From Methylobacterium sp. C25 (GTDB lineage: Bacteria; Pseudomonadota; Alphaproteobacteria; Rhizobiales; Beijerinckiaceae), in contig NZ_JAAUVI010000001.1 in NCBI RefSeq assembly GCF_021352225.1, positions 1-64,000 on the forward strand: 64,000 nucleotides of DNA, given 5' to 3'. Under the pieces are notes generated by a model. That model saw nothing but the letters and a program-made list of their open reading frames with translations. It searched no databases and was not told the DNA's origin. Both the position numbers and the translations under genes were made by a program. Of the stretch, positions 7,329-14,811 are shown one piece after another; positions within the stretch are counted from its first letter, which is position 1, and each line of letters begins with the position of its first letter.

Positions 7329-8156
7329 TCAGACAGTGATCACGAGCGCCGGATCGAACGAGCGGTTCTCGGGCTCCGGCACCGCCAGCGCCCGGCCGCC
7401 GCGCCTCTCCGTGACGTAGCCGCGAGGGTTACACACGATACGCGTTTCCCCAACTCGGTAGTCTCGGGACTCATGGATATGCCCGTGGATCCAGAGGTCC
7501 GGGGCATGCGGCCCCTGCAGGATCGAGGACAGGTCGCTGGCATACGCCGCGTCCAGCAACTCCCTCCACTCGCCCCCGCGCAGGCTCCGCTCATGCGGGG
7601 CGTGATGTGTGACGACGACCGTACGACCGGCGAACGGGACGGCCAAGGCCGCATCGATACGGCGGCGCTGCTCAGCATGCAGCCCGCCCGAGATGGACGG
7701 GTGGAACGCCGAGTAATCGCCGGGCCCGCGCCGCCAGCGGATGCGCCGGACGTCGCGCATACCGGTGTTGCGGTCACTCGCCGTGCTCTGCGCAAGGCCA
7801 CGCGCGCCTGGCCTGATCGACCAGTCCGTCCACAGCGTCGCGCCCACGAATCGCACGCCCGCGATCTCGGCGACGTCGCCCTCGGCGAGCAGGTGGATCC
7901 CCGAGGCCGCGGCAAGCTCGCGCGCGTCGGCAAGCTGGCTCTGATACGAGGCCCGGCCATGCCAGTAGCAGTGATTGCCCGGCACATAGACGAGCGGACG
8001 GTCGAACCGGTTGTGCAGCCAGGGCAGCACCCGATCCGCGAGGCGCTCGTCTACGTCGCCGGCGATAACGACGACGTCATGCTCCGGCAGCGTGAGATCG
8101 AGCGGATGCGTGCCGCCGAGGTGCAGGTCGCTGAGGATCCAGAGGCGTGTCGTCAT
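7329..8156 (-). CDS. calcineurin-like metallophosphoesterase
   Basis: 275 residues with the full two-metal phosphoesterase set: SDLHLG at 9-14, GDVDE at 33-37, GNH at 60-62, THHAPHE in the C-terminal half and GHIHESRDY near the end. Such enzymes cut phosphodiesters or phosphomonoesters; substrate is not predictable. Cytoplasmic, no signal peptide. It is the last gene of the long minus-strand operon, overlapping the previous gene by 4 bases (ATGA). It is often found in phage and plasmid accessory regions beside replication or defence genes. Confidence 0.85.
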   Translation of the reverse strand: MTTRLWILSDLHLGGTHPLDLTLPEHDVVVIAGDVDERLADRVLPWLHNRFDRPLVYVPGNHCYWHGRASYQSQLADARELAAASGIHLLAEGDVAEIAGVRFVGATLWTDWSIRPGARGLAQSTASDRNTGMRDVRRIRWRRGPGDYSAFHPSISGGLHAEQRRRIDAALAVPFAGRTVVVTHHAPHERSLRGGEWRELLDAAYASDLSSILQGPHAPDLWIHGHIHESRDYRVGETRIVCNPRGYVTERRGGRALAVPEPENRSFDPALVITV

Positions 8157-8374
8157 CGTAGTCTCTCCTCAGCATCCCATGCGGCGGCGCGGGCGGCACG
8201 CAGCGCGCGCCCCGGTTCGATCATTCCCCGGCCGACGAGCGACCGGATGCGGAGCACACGCACCAGCGCGACGCGGGCAGGCAGTCTGCAGGACCGCCCC
8301 GGCACCCAGCAGGAACGGATGCCGGCGGCGATGTCGTCGAGGGCCTCGACGGTCTCAGGCTCGAACGTCCGCAT
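8153..8374 (-). CDS. hypothetical protein, 73 aa
   Basis: Start taken at ATG 8374 (MRTFEPETVEALDDIAAGIR); an in-frame ATG at 8395 is possible. Arginine- and alanine-rich, helical, with two cysteine-free halves around RSCWVPGRSCRLPARVALVR. Overlaps the end of the gene upstream by 20 bases and the phosphoesterase start by 4. No family recognised. Confidence 0.55.
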   Translation of the reverse strand: MRTFEPETVEALDDIAAGIRSCWVPGRSCRLPARVALVRVLRIRSLVGRGMIEPGRALRAARAAAWDAEERLR

Positions 8375-8624
8375 CGCGAACCTCGCGGCGGGCATCGGGC
8401 CGTGTGAGCGAGATCGCACGAGCGACCCGGGAGGCGTCGAGGACGGCCACGTCGCCATCGATGATCCCCTCGCGCAGCTCGTGCTCCAGGCGGCGGATGT
8501 AGAGGACAGCGCCGGCTCCGAGCCCGACATCGATCTGCCCGGCATCCAGGGCGCGCCGCACGATCTCGCGGTTTACGACGAGCATCCGTTCGGCCGTCGG
8601 GACGTGGAGGAAAGAAGTCACCAT
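8355..8624 (-). CDS. hypothetical protein, 89 aa
   Basis: ATG 8624 (MVTSFLHVPTAERMLVVNRE), 11 bases after the AAA+ ATPase stop. Soluble, mixed alpha/beta, acidic C-terminal half. No recognised domain. The longer frame to 8771 is shadow of the ATPase gene. Its position in the ATPase-phosphoesterase operon is the only functional hint. Confidence 0.6.
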   Translation of the reverse strand: MVTSFLHVPTAERMLVVNREIVRRALDAGQIDVGLGAGAVLYIRRLEHELREGIIDGDVAVLDASRVARAISLTRPDARREVRDADVRA

Positions 8625-8635
8625 CTTGCCCTCCC

Positions 8636-10246
8636 TCAGTGACGCGGCGACAGAACTTCGCGGGCCGCCAGGGCGGCTTCGCAAAGTCGACGGAGCGAAC
8701 GGATCGATCCTCCCGGCCGCCAGTTCTCGACGACGGCGGCGAACTCCTCGCCGTCCAGCCCGGGCAGCCATTCCTCCGCGACGCCGCGCTCCTGCCGAAT
8801 GTCGGCGAGGATGCCGGTGACGAGGGCCGGCAGGGACTCCTGCGTCGGCGCTGGCATCTCGATGACGAGAAACCGGTCCCGCAGCGGCGCCGACAGTCCA
8901 GCGAGGCTATTGGCCGTCGCGATGAAGGTCACGCCAGATAGGTCGACAGCGCACTCCAGGAACGGGTCGTGGAAGTGGCCGGCATGATCGAGCATGCCGA
9001 GCAGCGCGTCCTGGAGATTGCCGTTCGACTTACCGTCACCGGACTTCTCGGCCTCGTCGAGGATGATGGCCACGGAGCCCAGCATCGCCCGGCGGATCGA
9101 CTGCAGGGGAACCGACCCCCGGCCCGTCCCCCACTGGCGGCTCGTCCCGGCGAACGCCGCGTCCGCGACACCGCCACAGGCGAAAACGGTGACAGGCAGC
9201 CCGAGGGCCTCGCAGATCTCCCTCGCCAGTCGGGTCTTGCCCGACCCAGGAGGACCGACGAGCAGCAGCGGCCGGAGCCGGGCAAACGGTTGCCCGAGCG
9301 CCAGGTTGAGGATCCTGTCGATCACCGCCTCGGCATGCGGGAAACGGCCGACCAAGGCGGCACGAATCGCCGGGAGATCCCCCGGCGTAGAGCAAGGCAG
9401 CCTGATCCCTGCGATGCAGGCGAACTCTGCCCGCGGCGTCGACGAGGATGCCGTCCGTGAGCCGTCTGACGTCGTGCCGGGCAGGTGCGAGACCGACTTC
9501 AGGACAACCAAACCGGGGCCATTGTCCGGTATGTAATCGGCGTGATCCGGGTCTCTTGGATCCCAGCCCGTGTCGTCGCGGACAGGGCCAAGCAGCCGCT
9601 CCGAGAGCGACCTGGTAGCAACCGCATCCCTGACAGCCTCGGCCATGTCGGCCCGCTGCCAAAAGATCACGCACTCGGCATCGGCGCGCAAGTCGCTCCA
9701 CACGCTTTCCCGGATGCCCGCGCGGACCGAGTCCCGCTGCGTCTCTAGCGTGTTGCAGATGATCAGGTGTGCGAGGTGGCTGATCTCCTGGCGCGTCGTG
9801 AGGAGTAGCCGCTTCTCGGCATCATCCGTGGCGAGTCCGGCCGCGAGGTCCGCCTGGTGGTGTGCGATGCATGCCGAGCCATAGTGGCCGAGCCACGCCG
9901 CCAGGAGACGGCACCGGCCGGCATGCTTCTGGCATGCATCGCGGCCAAGATCCGTCAGGCCCTCGTTGGCGACGGCCCGCTCACAGGCCTCGGCGCATGC
10001 GACCAGAGCGGCCGCCGTCACGCCGCCGTGTGCCAGGGCAGAGATGGCCGCGCGCACGTCGTCCGGCAGCCCGGCCGTGTCTGCCGTCTGAGCCCAGGCT
10101 TGCCCGTCAGCGTACGGGGAATCCCAATACAGGGGCGCGCCGAGCAGCAGGTCTCGGTAGCTCGCCGGTGTCGCTGAGGTCTCGGGGGGAGTGAGCGCGA
10201 TAAAGCTCGCGCGAGCGCGCTGAGCGCGCCGGTCGGCGTCGGTCAT
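8636..10246 (-). CDS. AAA+ ATPase resembling the Lon ATPase domain
   Basis: 536 residues. The N-terminal ~290 are helical and unrecognised, with several Cys and His residues. The C-terminal AAA+ module has Walker A GPPGSGKT at 331-338, Walker B VAIILDEAEK at 392-401, a sensor-1-like FIATANS, then an arginine-finger-like segment (PLRDRFLVIEM). The module looks like Lon or MoxR remodelling ATPases. No Lon Ser-Lys peptidase domain follows, so it is a remodelling motor rather than a protease. It is the central gene of the minus-strand operon and may act on a partner encoded there. Confidence 0.75.
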   Translation of the reverse strand: MTDADRRAQRARASFIALTPPETSATPASYRDLLLGAPLYWDSPYADGQAWAQTADTAGLPDDVRAAISALAHGGVTAAALVACAEACERAVANEGLTDLGRDACQKHAGRCRLLAAWLGHYGSACIAHHQADLAAGLATDDAEKRLLLTTRQEISHLAHLIICNTLETQRDSVRAGIRESVWSDLRADAECVIFWQRADMAEAVRDAVATRSLSERLLGPVRDDTGWDPRDPDHADYIPDNGPGLVVLKSVSHLPGTTSDGSRTASSSTPRAEFACIAGIRLPCSTPGDLPAIRAALVGRFPHAEAVIDRILNLALGQPFARLRPLLLVGPPGSGKTRLAREICEALGLPVTVFACGGVADAAFAGTSRQWGTGRGSVPLQSIRRAMLGSVAIILDEAEKSGDGKSNGNLQDALLGMLDHAGHFHDPFLECAVDLSGVTFIATANSLAGLSAPLRDRFLVIEMPAPTQESLPALVTGILADIRQERGVAEEWLPGLDGEEFAAVVENWRPGGSIRSLRRLCEAALAAREVLSPRH

Positions 10247-10313
10247 CTGCTAGTCTCTCGGTCAGTGCGCCAACTCATGGCGGCGCTCCAGCCGGAAGAC
10301 TGACAGACAGGCG

Positions 10314-10898
10314 TTAAGATCGAGTTGACGAGCGGAATGCGAATATAGAGGCCCGGATATCGTCGACTTGATCGAGCGCCACGTCGACGACGCCCTTGAG
10401 ATGATGACCGAGCTCGTCGCGGGCGGACGTGGACATGCGCCCCGCGGTCTCGGCGGGGTCGTCGCCCTCGGTCGCCTCGCGCCAAGAGTAAGCAATCGAG
10501 AGCATGGCGAAGCCCAGCGTCCTCGGCATGTGGTGCGCGCAGGCGCGAGCGAGGAGCTGAAGCACCGGCGCCGGCAGGCCATGCTCCGCGATGCGGTCGC
10601 GCTGCACGGATCGGTGCGCGAGTCCCGAGACGGTGGAGACGTGCCCGATCCAGTCCTGACCGAAAACTCGCTGCCCGGCGAACTCGATGGCCTCGGCAAG
10701 CTCATCTTTCATGCCCTTGGCGTCGACTGGCACGCCGTCGACGAGGGGCTGCCGGCCAGCGTACGTCAGCACCGGCAGGCCGCCCCATTCGCCGCGAGAG
10801 CCGTAGGGGCCCTTGAGCTTCGCCAAGCCGCCCGCCGGCACACCGACGTAGCCGACGGCATCCGGGTTTCCTGGGACGGCGATGATGCGGATAGCCAT
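10314..10898 (-). CDS. hypothetical protein, 194 aa
   Basis: ATG 10898. The N terminus is beta-rich with glycine turns (RIIAVPGNPDAVGYVGVPAG), the C-terminal half helical (APVLQLLARACAHHMPRTLG). No signal peptide or membrane segment, no known catalytic motif. It sits in the same operon as the AAA+ ATPase, with 67 bases between them holding only an 11-codon ATG frame (MSWRTDRETSR) that overlaps the ATPase start. Confidence 0.6.
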   Translation of the reverse strand: MAIRIIAVPGNPDAVGYVGVPAGGLAKLKGPYGSRGEWGGLPVLTYAGRQPLVDGVPVDAKGMKDELAEAIEFAGQRVFGQDWIGHVSTVSGLAHRSVQRDRIAEHGLPAPVLQLLARACAHHMPRTLGFAMLSIAYSWREATEGDDPAETAGRMSTSARDELGHHLKGVVDVALDQVDDIRASIFAFRSSTRS

Positions 10899-10907
10899 TA
10901 CGGTCCT

Positions 10908-11036
10908 CTAAGCAAACGCGTAGTAATAAGCAGTGATGAGATAGTGACCGGAATTCTGATTGCCGGCGATTTGTAGATCGGGCACGGACATGTGCTGCAG
11001 CATGAACACACGTCCGCCGTAGATCATGAGTGGCAT
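10908..11036 (-). CDS. small protein, 42 aa
   Basis: ATG 11036, 2 bases downstream of the preceding stop, gives MPLMIYGGRVFMLQHMSVPD and ends with GHYLITAYYYAFA. Tyrosine-rich and hydrophobic but without a clear membrane helix. Tight spacing to both neighbours supports it as a real small gene of the operon. Function unknown. Confidence 0.45.
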   Translation of the reverse strand: MPLMIYGGRVFMLQHMSVPDLQIAGNQNSGHYLITAYYYAFA

Positions 11037-11038
11037 CC

Positions 11039-11368
11039 TCACGCGGCTTCCCTCCCGGCGACGTATTCTTCGATGAGGCGGTCGATCTCGTCGATTACGA
11101 GCCAAGGTATGTGGCCCGGCTCGCCCTTGATGATCACCGGGATCGTCAACGTGGGAGCCGGTTGGATCCCGGGGGACAGCAGGCCATCGTCCGTGAGCTC
11201 GATGGAGGCCAGCACGTCGCCGAACGGCGTCGGCGTGTCACGAAACCACGTAAGCGTCGTGCTGTACCGGTCGCCCTGGTAGTGCAGCTTGAGCATGGCC
11301 TCGAAGCCGACGCTCTCGAAACAGCCGACTGCGAGGCTATTCGTCCGGAAATCTGCAGAGAAGGCCAT
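11039..11368 (-). CDS. hypothetical protein, 109 aa
   Basis: ATG 11368 overlaps the previous stop (ATGA). Beta-rich, acidic, soluble. The centre YQGDRYSTTLTWFRD and the end EIDRLIEEYVAGREAA parallel FEGRYWTTLQWKKD and EIDRLLARAQSQKAAA in the gene just upstream (11368-11700). The two may be diverged duplicates. No known family. Confidence 0.6.
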   Translation of the reverse strand: MAFSADFRTNSLAVGCFESVGFEAMLKLHYQGDRYSTTLTWFRDTPTPFGDVLASIELTDDGLLSPGIQPAPTLTIPVIIKGEPGHIPWLVIDEIDRLIEEYVAGREAA

Positions 11369-11700
11369 CAGGCAGCCGCCTTCTGGCTTTGAGCCCTGGC
11401 GAGGAGGCGGTCGATCTCGTCGAGAGCCTCCTCGATCGTGCCGGCAGCCTCGCCCTCGAAATCGTCGGCGCGGTTAAGCCAGCTGGCGTGCAGGTCGGTC
11501 GCGAGGCGGCCGTCGGACATCATCCAGATCGTGCTGCGCGCGCGGCCGCACGCCGTCTGATGGTCCTTCTTCCACTGCAGCGTCGTCCAGTAACGCCCTT
11601 CGAACAGGGAGAGCGACACGTTAGCGACGTAGCGCTCCCGCTCCAGCCGCTCGACGGCGGGCTGCGTCTCAGACGAGACACGGAATCCGATAGTATTCAT
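11368..11700 (-). CDS. hypothetical protein, 110 aa
   Basis: ATG 11700 (MNTIGFRVSSETQPAVERLE), in an ATGA overlap with the upstream 51-aa gene. Soluble, beta-rich core, helical acidic C terminus. It resembles the following gene product in its WTT(L) centre and EIDRL tail, so a tandem duplication is likely. Function unknown. Confidence 0.6.
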   Translation of the reverse strand: MNTIGFRVSSETQPAVERLERERYVANVSLSLFEGRYWTTLQWKKDHQTACGRARSTIWMMSDGRLATDLHASWLNRADDFEGEAAGTIEEALDEIDRLLARAQSQKAAA

Positions 11701-11855
11701 CAGTTGTCTCCGAATGAGTATTGCTGGAAAGACTTGAGCCTGCAGGCGGCGCGGTTCGCGATAGAGACGAATTCCCAGTGGAGTGCCCACGGGCGCCCCT
11801 GAAGGATGACGATGGGCATCGTGCCGGCGTAGCGATGTGGAAGGCGGCGCCTCAC
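11700..11855 (-). CDS. small protein, 51 aa
   Basis: GTG 11855 overlaps the stop of the DUF6011-type gene (GTGA), and its own TGA overlaps the next ATG. Encodes MRRRLPHRYAGTMPIVILQG then a short aromatic, basic stretch. It is too short for most gene finders; the two overlaps and the codon composition support it. Confidence 0.5.
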   Translation of the reverse strand: MRRRLPHRYAGTMPIVILQGRPWALHWEFVSIANRAACRLKSFQQYSFGDN

Positions 11856-13030
11856 CGGAGCGCCCTCAGGGCCTGCTTTCGCTCCTGATCGATCCCGTGG
11901 AAGCAGAGGAAAGCCCCGTTCCGGACGACCATTTCGTCCCAATTGCCCTGCGTGTCCCGGTAGATCACCGGCATGCGGTCGAGGTCGTACCCGAGCCTGC
12001 GCAGGTCCTCGACGACACCGGCCGCGTCGTTCGTCACGGTCCTCCCGCCGCGGGCGAGATCCGTGATGCAGATCACCGCCCCGGCGAGCTCGATGCGATA
12101 GTCGCTGGGCTCGTCGAAAAGGCTGAGCTGGCGGCGCTGGTGCCCCGCGGCCCTGCAGACCGGACCGATGCCGGTCTCTATGCTGACGGGATCCGTGAGC
12201 TCGCGGCCGCAGGGGTCGCAGGTCGTCGAGGCAAGCCGGAGATCCCGGGCCTGCGCCTGCTGCACGGGAGTCGGCATCTTCGCCCTGGCGGGGCGGTACA
12301 CCGGCTCGATCTCCAGGCTCGCGCCGCACTCGACGTCATCGGGACCCCAGAACGTGGGATCGCCCGTGCCGGCAAGCAGCGCCGCCTTCAGGGGCTCGGC
12401 GTCGGCGGCACGGGCGAAGAGCACCGGCCACGTGTCGTGACGGAGCCCGCCGTACTCGTCGATCCAGAACTTCATGAGATTGAAGCCCTCGATCTCCTTG
12501 CCGGCGGGGACGTGCTGGGCCTGGGCCTGCTGGACCGGCGTGCGCATCATCGCCGGGGTCGGGGGGACCTGCTCCATCATCAGGATCACGCCCGCCTCCC
12601 TTTCGGTCGGGCTGAACAAGCTGGGGTCGCGGCCGCCGAGCAGCGAGACGATCTCGCCCGTTGCGTCCTCGGGGCGGCTGTAGATCTGTGGGAAGACGTG
12701 CGCCTGGAACGTGTCGCTCGCATCGAACCAGCACTTCACCACGCGGAAGCCGGAGATCGCGGACGGGGCGGCCTTGGCCGCGAGGATCGCCTTGAGCTTC
12801 TTCTTGGCGGCGGCGCGGTCGTGCCGCCCGTAGCGCTCTTCATAGTAGGCATCGCCTGCGAGGCGGTACTCGCCCGAGGCCTGAGCCGAGCGGAACGAGG
12901 CCCAGGCGGCGCGCATGGCGCTGGAGAGATGCTGGCTGACCGGGGTCTCGGTCTGGATGGCGGAATCGTAGGCGCGGATCCAGGCGTCGCGGACGACGGA
13001 CGCGCGGTCCTGCAGCGTGACTTTGGTCAT
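11852..13030 (-). CDS. DUF6011-type protein with a duplicated internal domain
   Basis: 392 residues from ATG 13030. A treble-clef-like cysteine motif at about 271-295 (CDPCGRELTDPVSIETGIG, then PVCRA) matches the DUF6011 signature of phage and plasmid proteins. Before it stand two tandem units of about 80 residues. The first begins ISGFRVVKCWFDA, the second IEGFNLMKFWIDE, and both end in TPVQQAQA, so an internal duplication is visible. The C-terminal 95 residues are unrecognised. It leads a nine-gene minus-strand operon and has an inverted-repeat operator candidate 24-46 bases upstream. Function unknown. Confidence 0.7.
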   Translation of the reverse strand: MTKVTLQDRASVVRDAWIRAYDSAIQTETPVSQHLSSAMRAAWASFRSAQASGEYRLAGDAYYEERYGRHDRAAAKKKLKAILAAKAAPSAISGFRVVKCWFDASDTFQAHVFPQIYSRPEDATGEIVSLLGGRDPSLFSPTEREAGVILMMEQVPPTPAMMRTPVQQAQAQHVPAGKEIEGFNLMKFWIDEYGGLRHDTWPVLFARAADAEPLKAALLAGTGDPTFWGPDDVECGASLEIEPVYRPARAKMPTPVQQAQARDLRLASTTCDPCGRELTDPVSIETGIGPVCRAAGHQRRQLSLFDEPSDYRIELAGAVICITDLARGGRTVTNDAAGVVEDLRRLGYDLDRMPVIYRDTQGNWDEMVVRNGAFLCFHGIDQERKQALRALR

Positions 13031-13053
13031 GGATGAGGTGTCTTTCTTTGCAC

Positions 13054-13076
13054 TGGTTCGGATTGGTCCGAACCGG
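13054..13076. promoter_or_regulatory. inverted-repeat operator upstream of the minus-strand operon
   Basis: GGTTCGGA (13055-13062) and TCCGAACC (13067-13074) form a perfect inverted repeat around TTGG, extendable outward with one mismatch. It lies between the start codon at 13030 and an AT-rich promoter-like stretch (TATATATGGACAT on the minus strand). A dimeric repressor site is the simplest reading. No regulator gene is identified in the island. Confidence 0.55.
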
Positions 13077-13386
13077 TAATGTCCATATATACAGACAATA
13101 CGGGGATGCACAAGCGCCGAGCTTGGGCGAGCGAGATCCCCGGAGGAATCCCGCCGTTGCCCGCACGCAAGGGCGCGGTGTCGAAGGTTATCGTTGAGTT
13201 GCCCGTGCTTATTGCGCGGTGGCCGCTTGGGCCGGGCCGCGTCTTGTTTCGCGGTTTGGGGAGCATCCCGAATTCGGATCACCGGGGCAATAGCCTTGAG
13301 GGCCCACGGTTAACGGCCGTCAACCTACCCCCGAACTGGACGGCCTGACATCTGTTCTTCGCCAGCGCCGAGGCTAACCTTTGATC
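13077..13386. other. intergenic region between divergent gene sets
   Basis: 310 bp between the minus-strand operon (start 13030) and the plus-strand set (from 13387 or 13448). It probably contains both promoters. It holds the second copy of the 21-bp GTTAAC-containing motif (13297-13317). No ORF or RNA gene is convincing. Confidence 0.4.
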
Positions 13387-13464
13387 ATGGCCTGGATAGA
13401 CATCCTCTCCGGTTGCACCGGTGCCGAGATACCCATCGATCCGCGTGATGCCGATGACCACTGA
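13387..13464 (+). CDS. possible 25-aa peptide
   Basis: ATG 13387 reads MAWIDILSGCTGAEIPIDP and ends in DADDH at a TGA that overlaps the start region of the next gene. Composition is protein-like and the overlap style matches the island. There is no other support, so it could be a chance frame. Confidence 0.25.
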   Translation: MAWIDILSGCTGAEIPIDPRDADDH

Positions 13465-13684
13465 GACCGTGATCGCTCTCGTCTGCCCCGATTGCGGGCG
13501 GCCGTATCCTCCGCACGAGGGCATGCGCCCGGAGATCCAGGGCTGCGGCCGCCTCGCCGTGCCGGTCCCGCATGTCGGTCTCTGCGTGGCTACGGACGAC
13601 CGCGGGGGATTCGCGGTGCGCCGGTCGACGCGCCCCATTCAGACGTCGCTCTCGCTTCCGCAGGTGGGGTCGTTCCATGGCTGA
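13448..13684 (+). CDS. small cysteine-containing protein, 78 aa
   Basis: ATG 13448 chosen; ATG 13454 (MTTETVIALVCPDCGRPYPP) is equally possible. A CPDCG knuckle plus a later GCGRL and a single C suggest a zinc-binding fold, though the second CxxC is incomplete. Its last 8 bases overlap the next gene. Function unknown. Confidence 0.5.
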   Translation: MPMTTETVIALVCPDCGRPYPPHEGMRPEIQGCGRLAVPVPHVGLCVATDDRGGFAVRRSTRPIQTSLSLPQVGSFHG

Positions 13685-13943
13685 GCGATCTGAAATCTGG
13701 CTGGCCCGCAAGCAGGATCAGGCGCGCCTTGGCCTGGATGTGCATGCCCTTGGGCGTGGCATCGACCAGCTCCGAAAGGTGCGAACCCAGTTCGCGCTGC
13801 TGGAGCACATCAGCAAGGACGCCCGCCGCATGACGGCGTTCGCCGGCATCGTCGAGGACATCGAGTCGCTCACGGTCCGGGCGACCTCGCTGCAGCGGCG
13901 CCTGAAGGCGAAGCGCCGGGATGAGAAGGGAGCCAAGGCGTGA
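13677..13943 (+). CDS. hypothetical helical protein, 88 aa
   Basis: ATG 13677 (MAERSEIWLARKQDQARLGL), overlapping the upstream gene by 8 bases and the downstream one by 4 (GTGA). Almost all helical, charged, basic C terminus (LQRRLKAKRRDEKGAKA); a short coiled coil is likely. No family recognised. Confidence 0.55.
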   Translation: MAERSEIWLARKQDQARLGLDVHALGRGIDQLRKVRTQFALLEHISKDARRMTAFAGIVEDIESLTVRATSLQRRLKAKRRDEKGAKA

Positions 13944-14386
13944 GCAGGCGCGAATTCTGTTGGATCGAGACCCAGCGCAAGGACGGCTCTTGGGACAAGC
14001 CTGAGGTCGGCGAGGTCTGCCGGAACACGCCGGACAGCTTCATCGTCTTCCTGACGGGCAACGAGTGCGAGACGTATGGCCCGACGGTGCGCCTGATCGC
14101 GCCAGTCATCCCGCCCTGCATCGAGGCCGACGTCGCCGCCGTCGTGGTCGAGGGGCACCGCGATCTGGGCGTCGCGCTGGCCAAGGCGATGCTGTCCTTC
14201 TTCCAGGCGTCCTTCGACGGCGGCACGCCCCTCATCATGCTCCGCGGATCCCGTCTGATCAGCCCGGCAGTCCAGGCCGATGTCGAGCGTTGGTTCACGA
14301 CCTGGGAGGCCAAGCACCAGGAAGGCATCCGAGCCATGCACCGGGCGATGGACCTCCTCCGCGAGGCGAAGGACGAGGCGGCGTGA
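13940..14386 (+). CDS. hypothetical protein, 148 aa
   Basis: GTG 13940 in a GTGA overlap. Mixed fold: a beta-rich acidic N-terminal half (EFCWIETQRKDGSWDKPEVG) and a helical C terminus (EGIRAMHRAMDLLREAKDEA). Soluble and cytoplasmic. It is the third gene of the plus-strand set, coupled to the Zn-ribbon-like gene. Function unknown. Confidence 0.55.
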   Translation: MSRREFCWIETQRKDGSWDKPEVGEVCRNTPDSFIVFLTGNECETYGPTVRLIAPVIPPCIEADVAAVVVEGHRDLGVALAKAMLSFFQASFDGGTPLIMLRGSRLISPAVQADVERWFTTWEAKHQEGIRAMHRAMDLLREAKDEAA

Positions 14387-14661
14387 GACCCCGTCAGATC
14401 ACCACCCACGGCTGGTCCGTCGCAGACGACATGAGGGCTGACGCAATGTCCCAGGAGCGCGAAGCACCGGCCGCTGACGACGTCATGCAGCAGCCCTGGT
14501 GCTGCCTCGTGTGCAGCAGCCGGTTCCGGTTCGGCAAGATCATCTTGCGCGGCGGGAGCCTCGTCCGCCCCAAGTGCGAGGGCGTCAGCGGCCTGCATCC
14601 GGCGGATGGGACGGTCAAGGAAATTGGGGAGTATCAGGGCGAGATCGGGACGCGGAACTGA
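14383..14661 (+). CDS. putative zinc-ribbon protein, 92 aa
   Basis: GTG 14383 overlaps the previous TGA. The C-terminal half carries CCLVCSSRFRF followed by PKC about 25 residues later; with the first cysteines this could form a zinc site, though one ligand is unclear. The N-terminal 45 residues look disordered. The last gene of the plus-strand set, ending at the AT-rich patch. Function unknown. Confidence 0.5.
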   Translation: MRPRQITTHGWSVADDMRADAMSQEREAPAADDVMQQPWCCLVCSSRFRFGKIILRGGSLVRPKCEGVSGLHPADGTVKEIGEYQGEIGTRN

Positions 14662-14811
14662 CTGCTGGCGTGGTTTACGAGAAGTAAATACAGATTAACT
14701 GAATAGATAAAGTTAATATAGTTGGTGGCTCATATAGAAGTCACGTTCTCGGTCCGTTTCCCCAAAAGAAATCTGTGCGAGTCAGAATAAAATCGTTTAC
14801 CAAGTCGTCAG
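14662..14811. other. AT-rich patch between convergent genes
   Basis: About 150 bp between two convergent gene ends. Bases 14681-14740 contain only 17 G/C in 60, against roughly two thirds in the surroundings. It includes several TTAA and ATAGAT-like words. A DNA-unwinding element or a relic of foreign DNA is possible; no ORF is seen. Confidence 0.5.

Noticed and set aside
7008..8642. 544-residue plus-strand ORF
   Set aside because: Antisense to the phosphoesterase and two small genes, which carry clear motifs; its composition is typical of shadow frames.
11837..13036. 399-residue plus-strand ORF
   Set aside because: Antisense to the DUF6011-type gene, which has a cysteine motif, repeats and overlap-linked neighbours.
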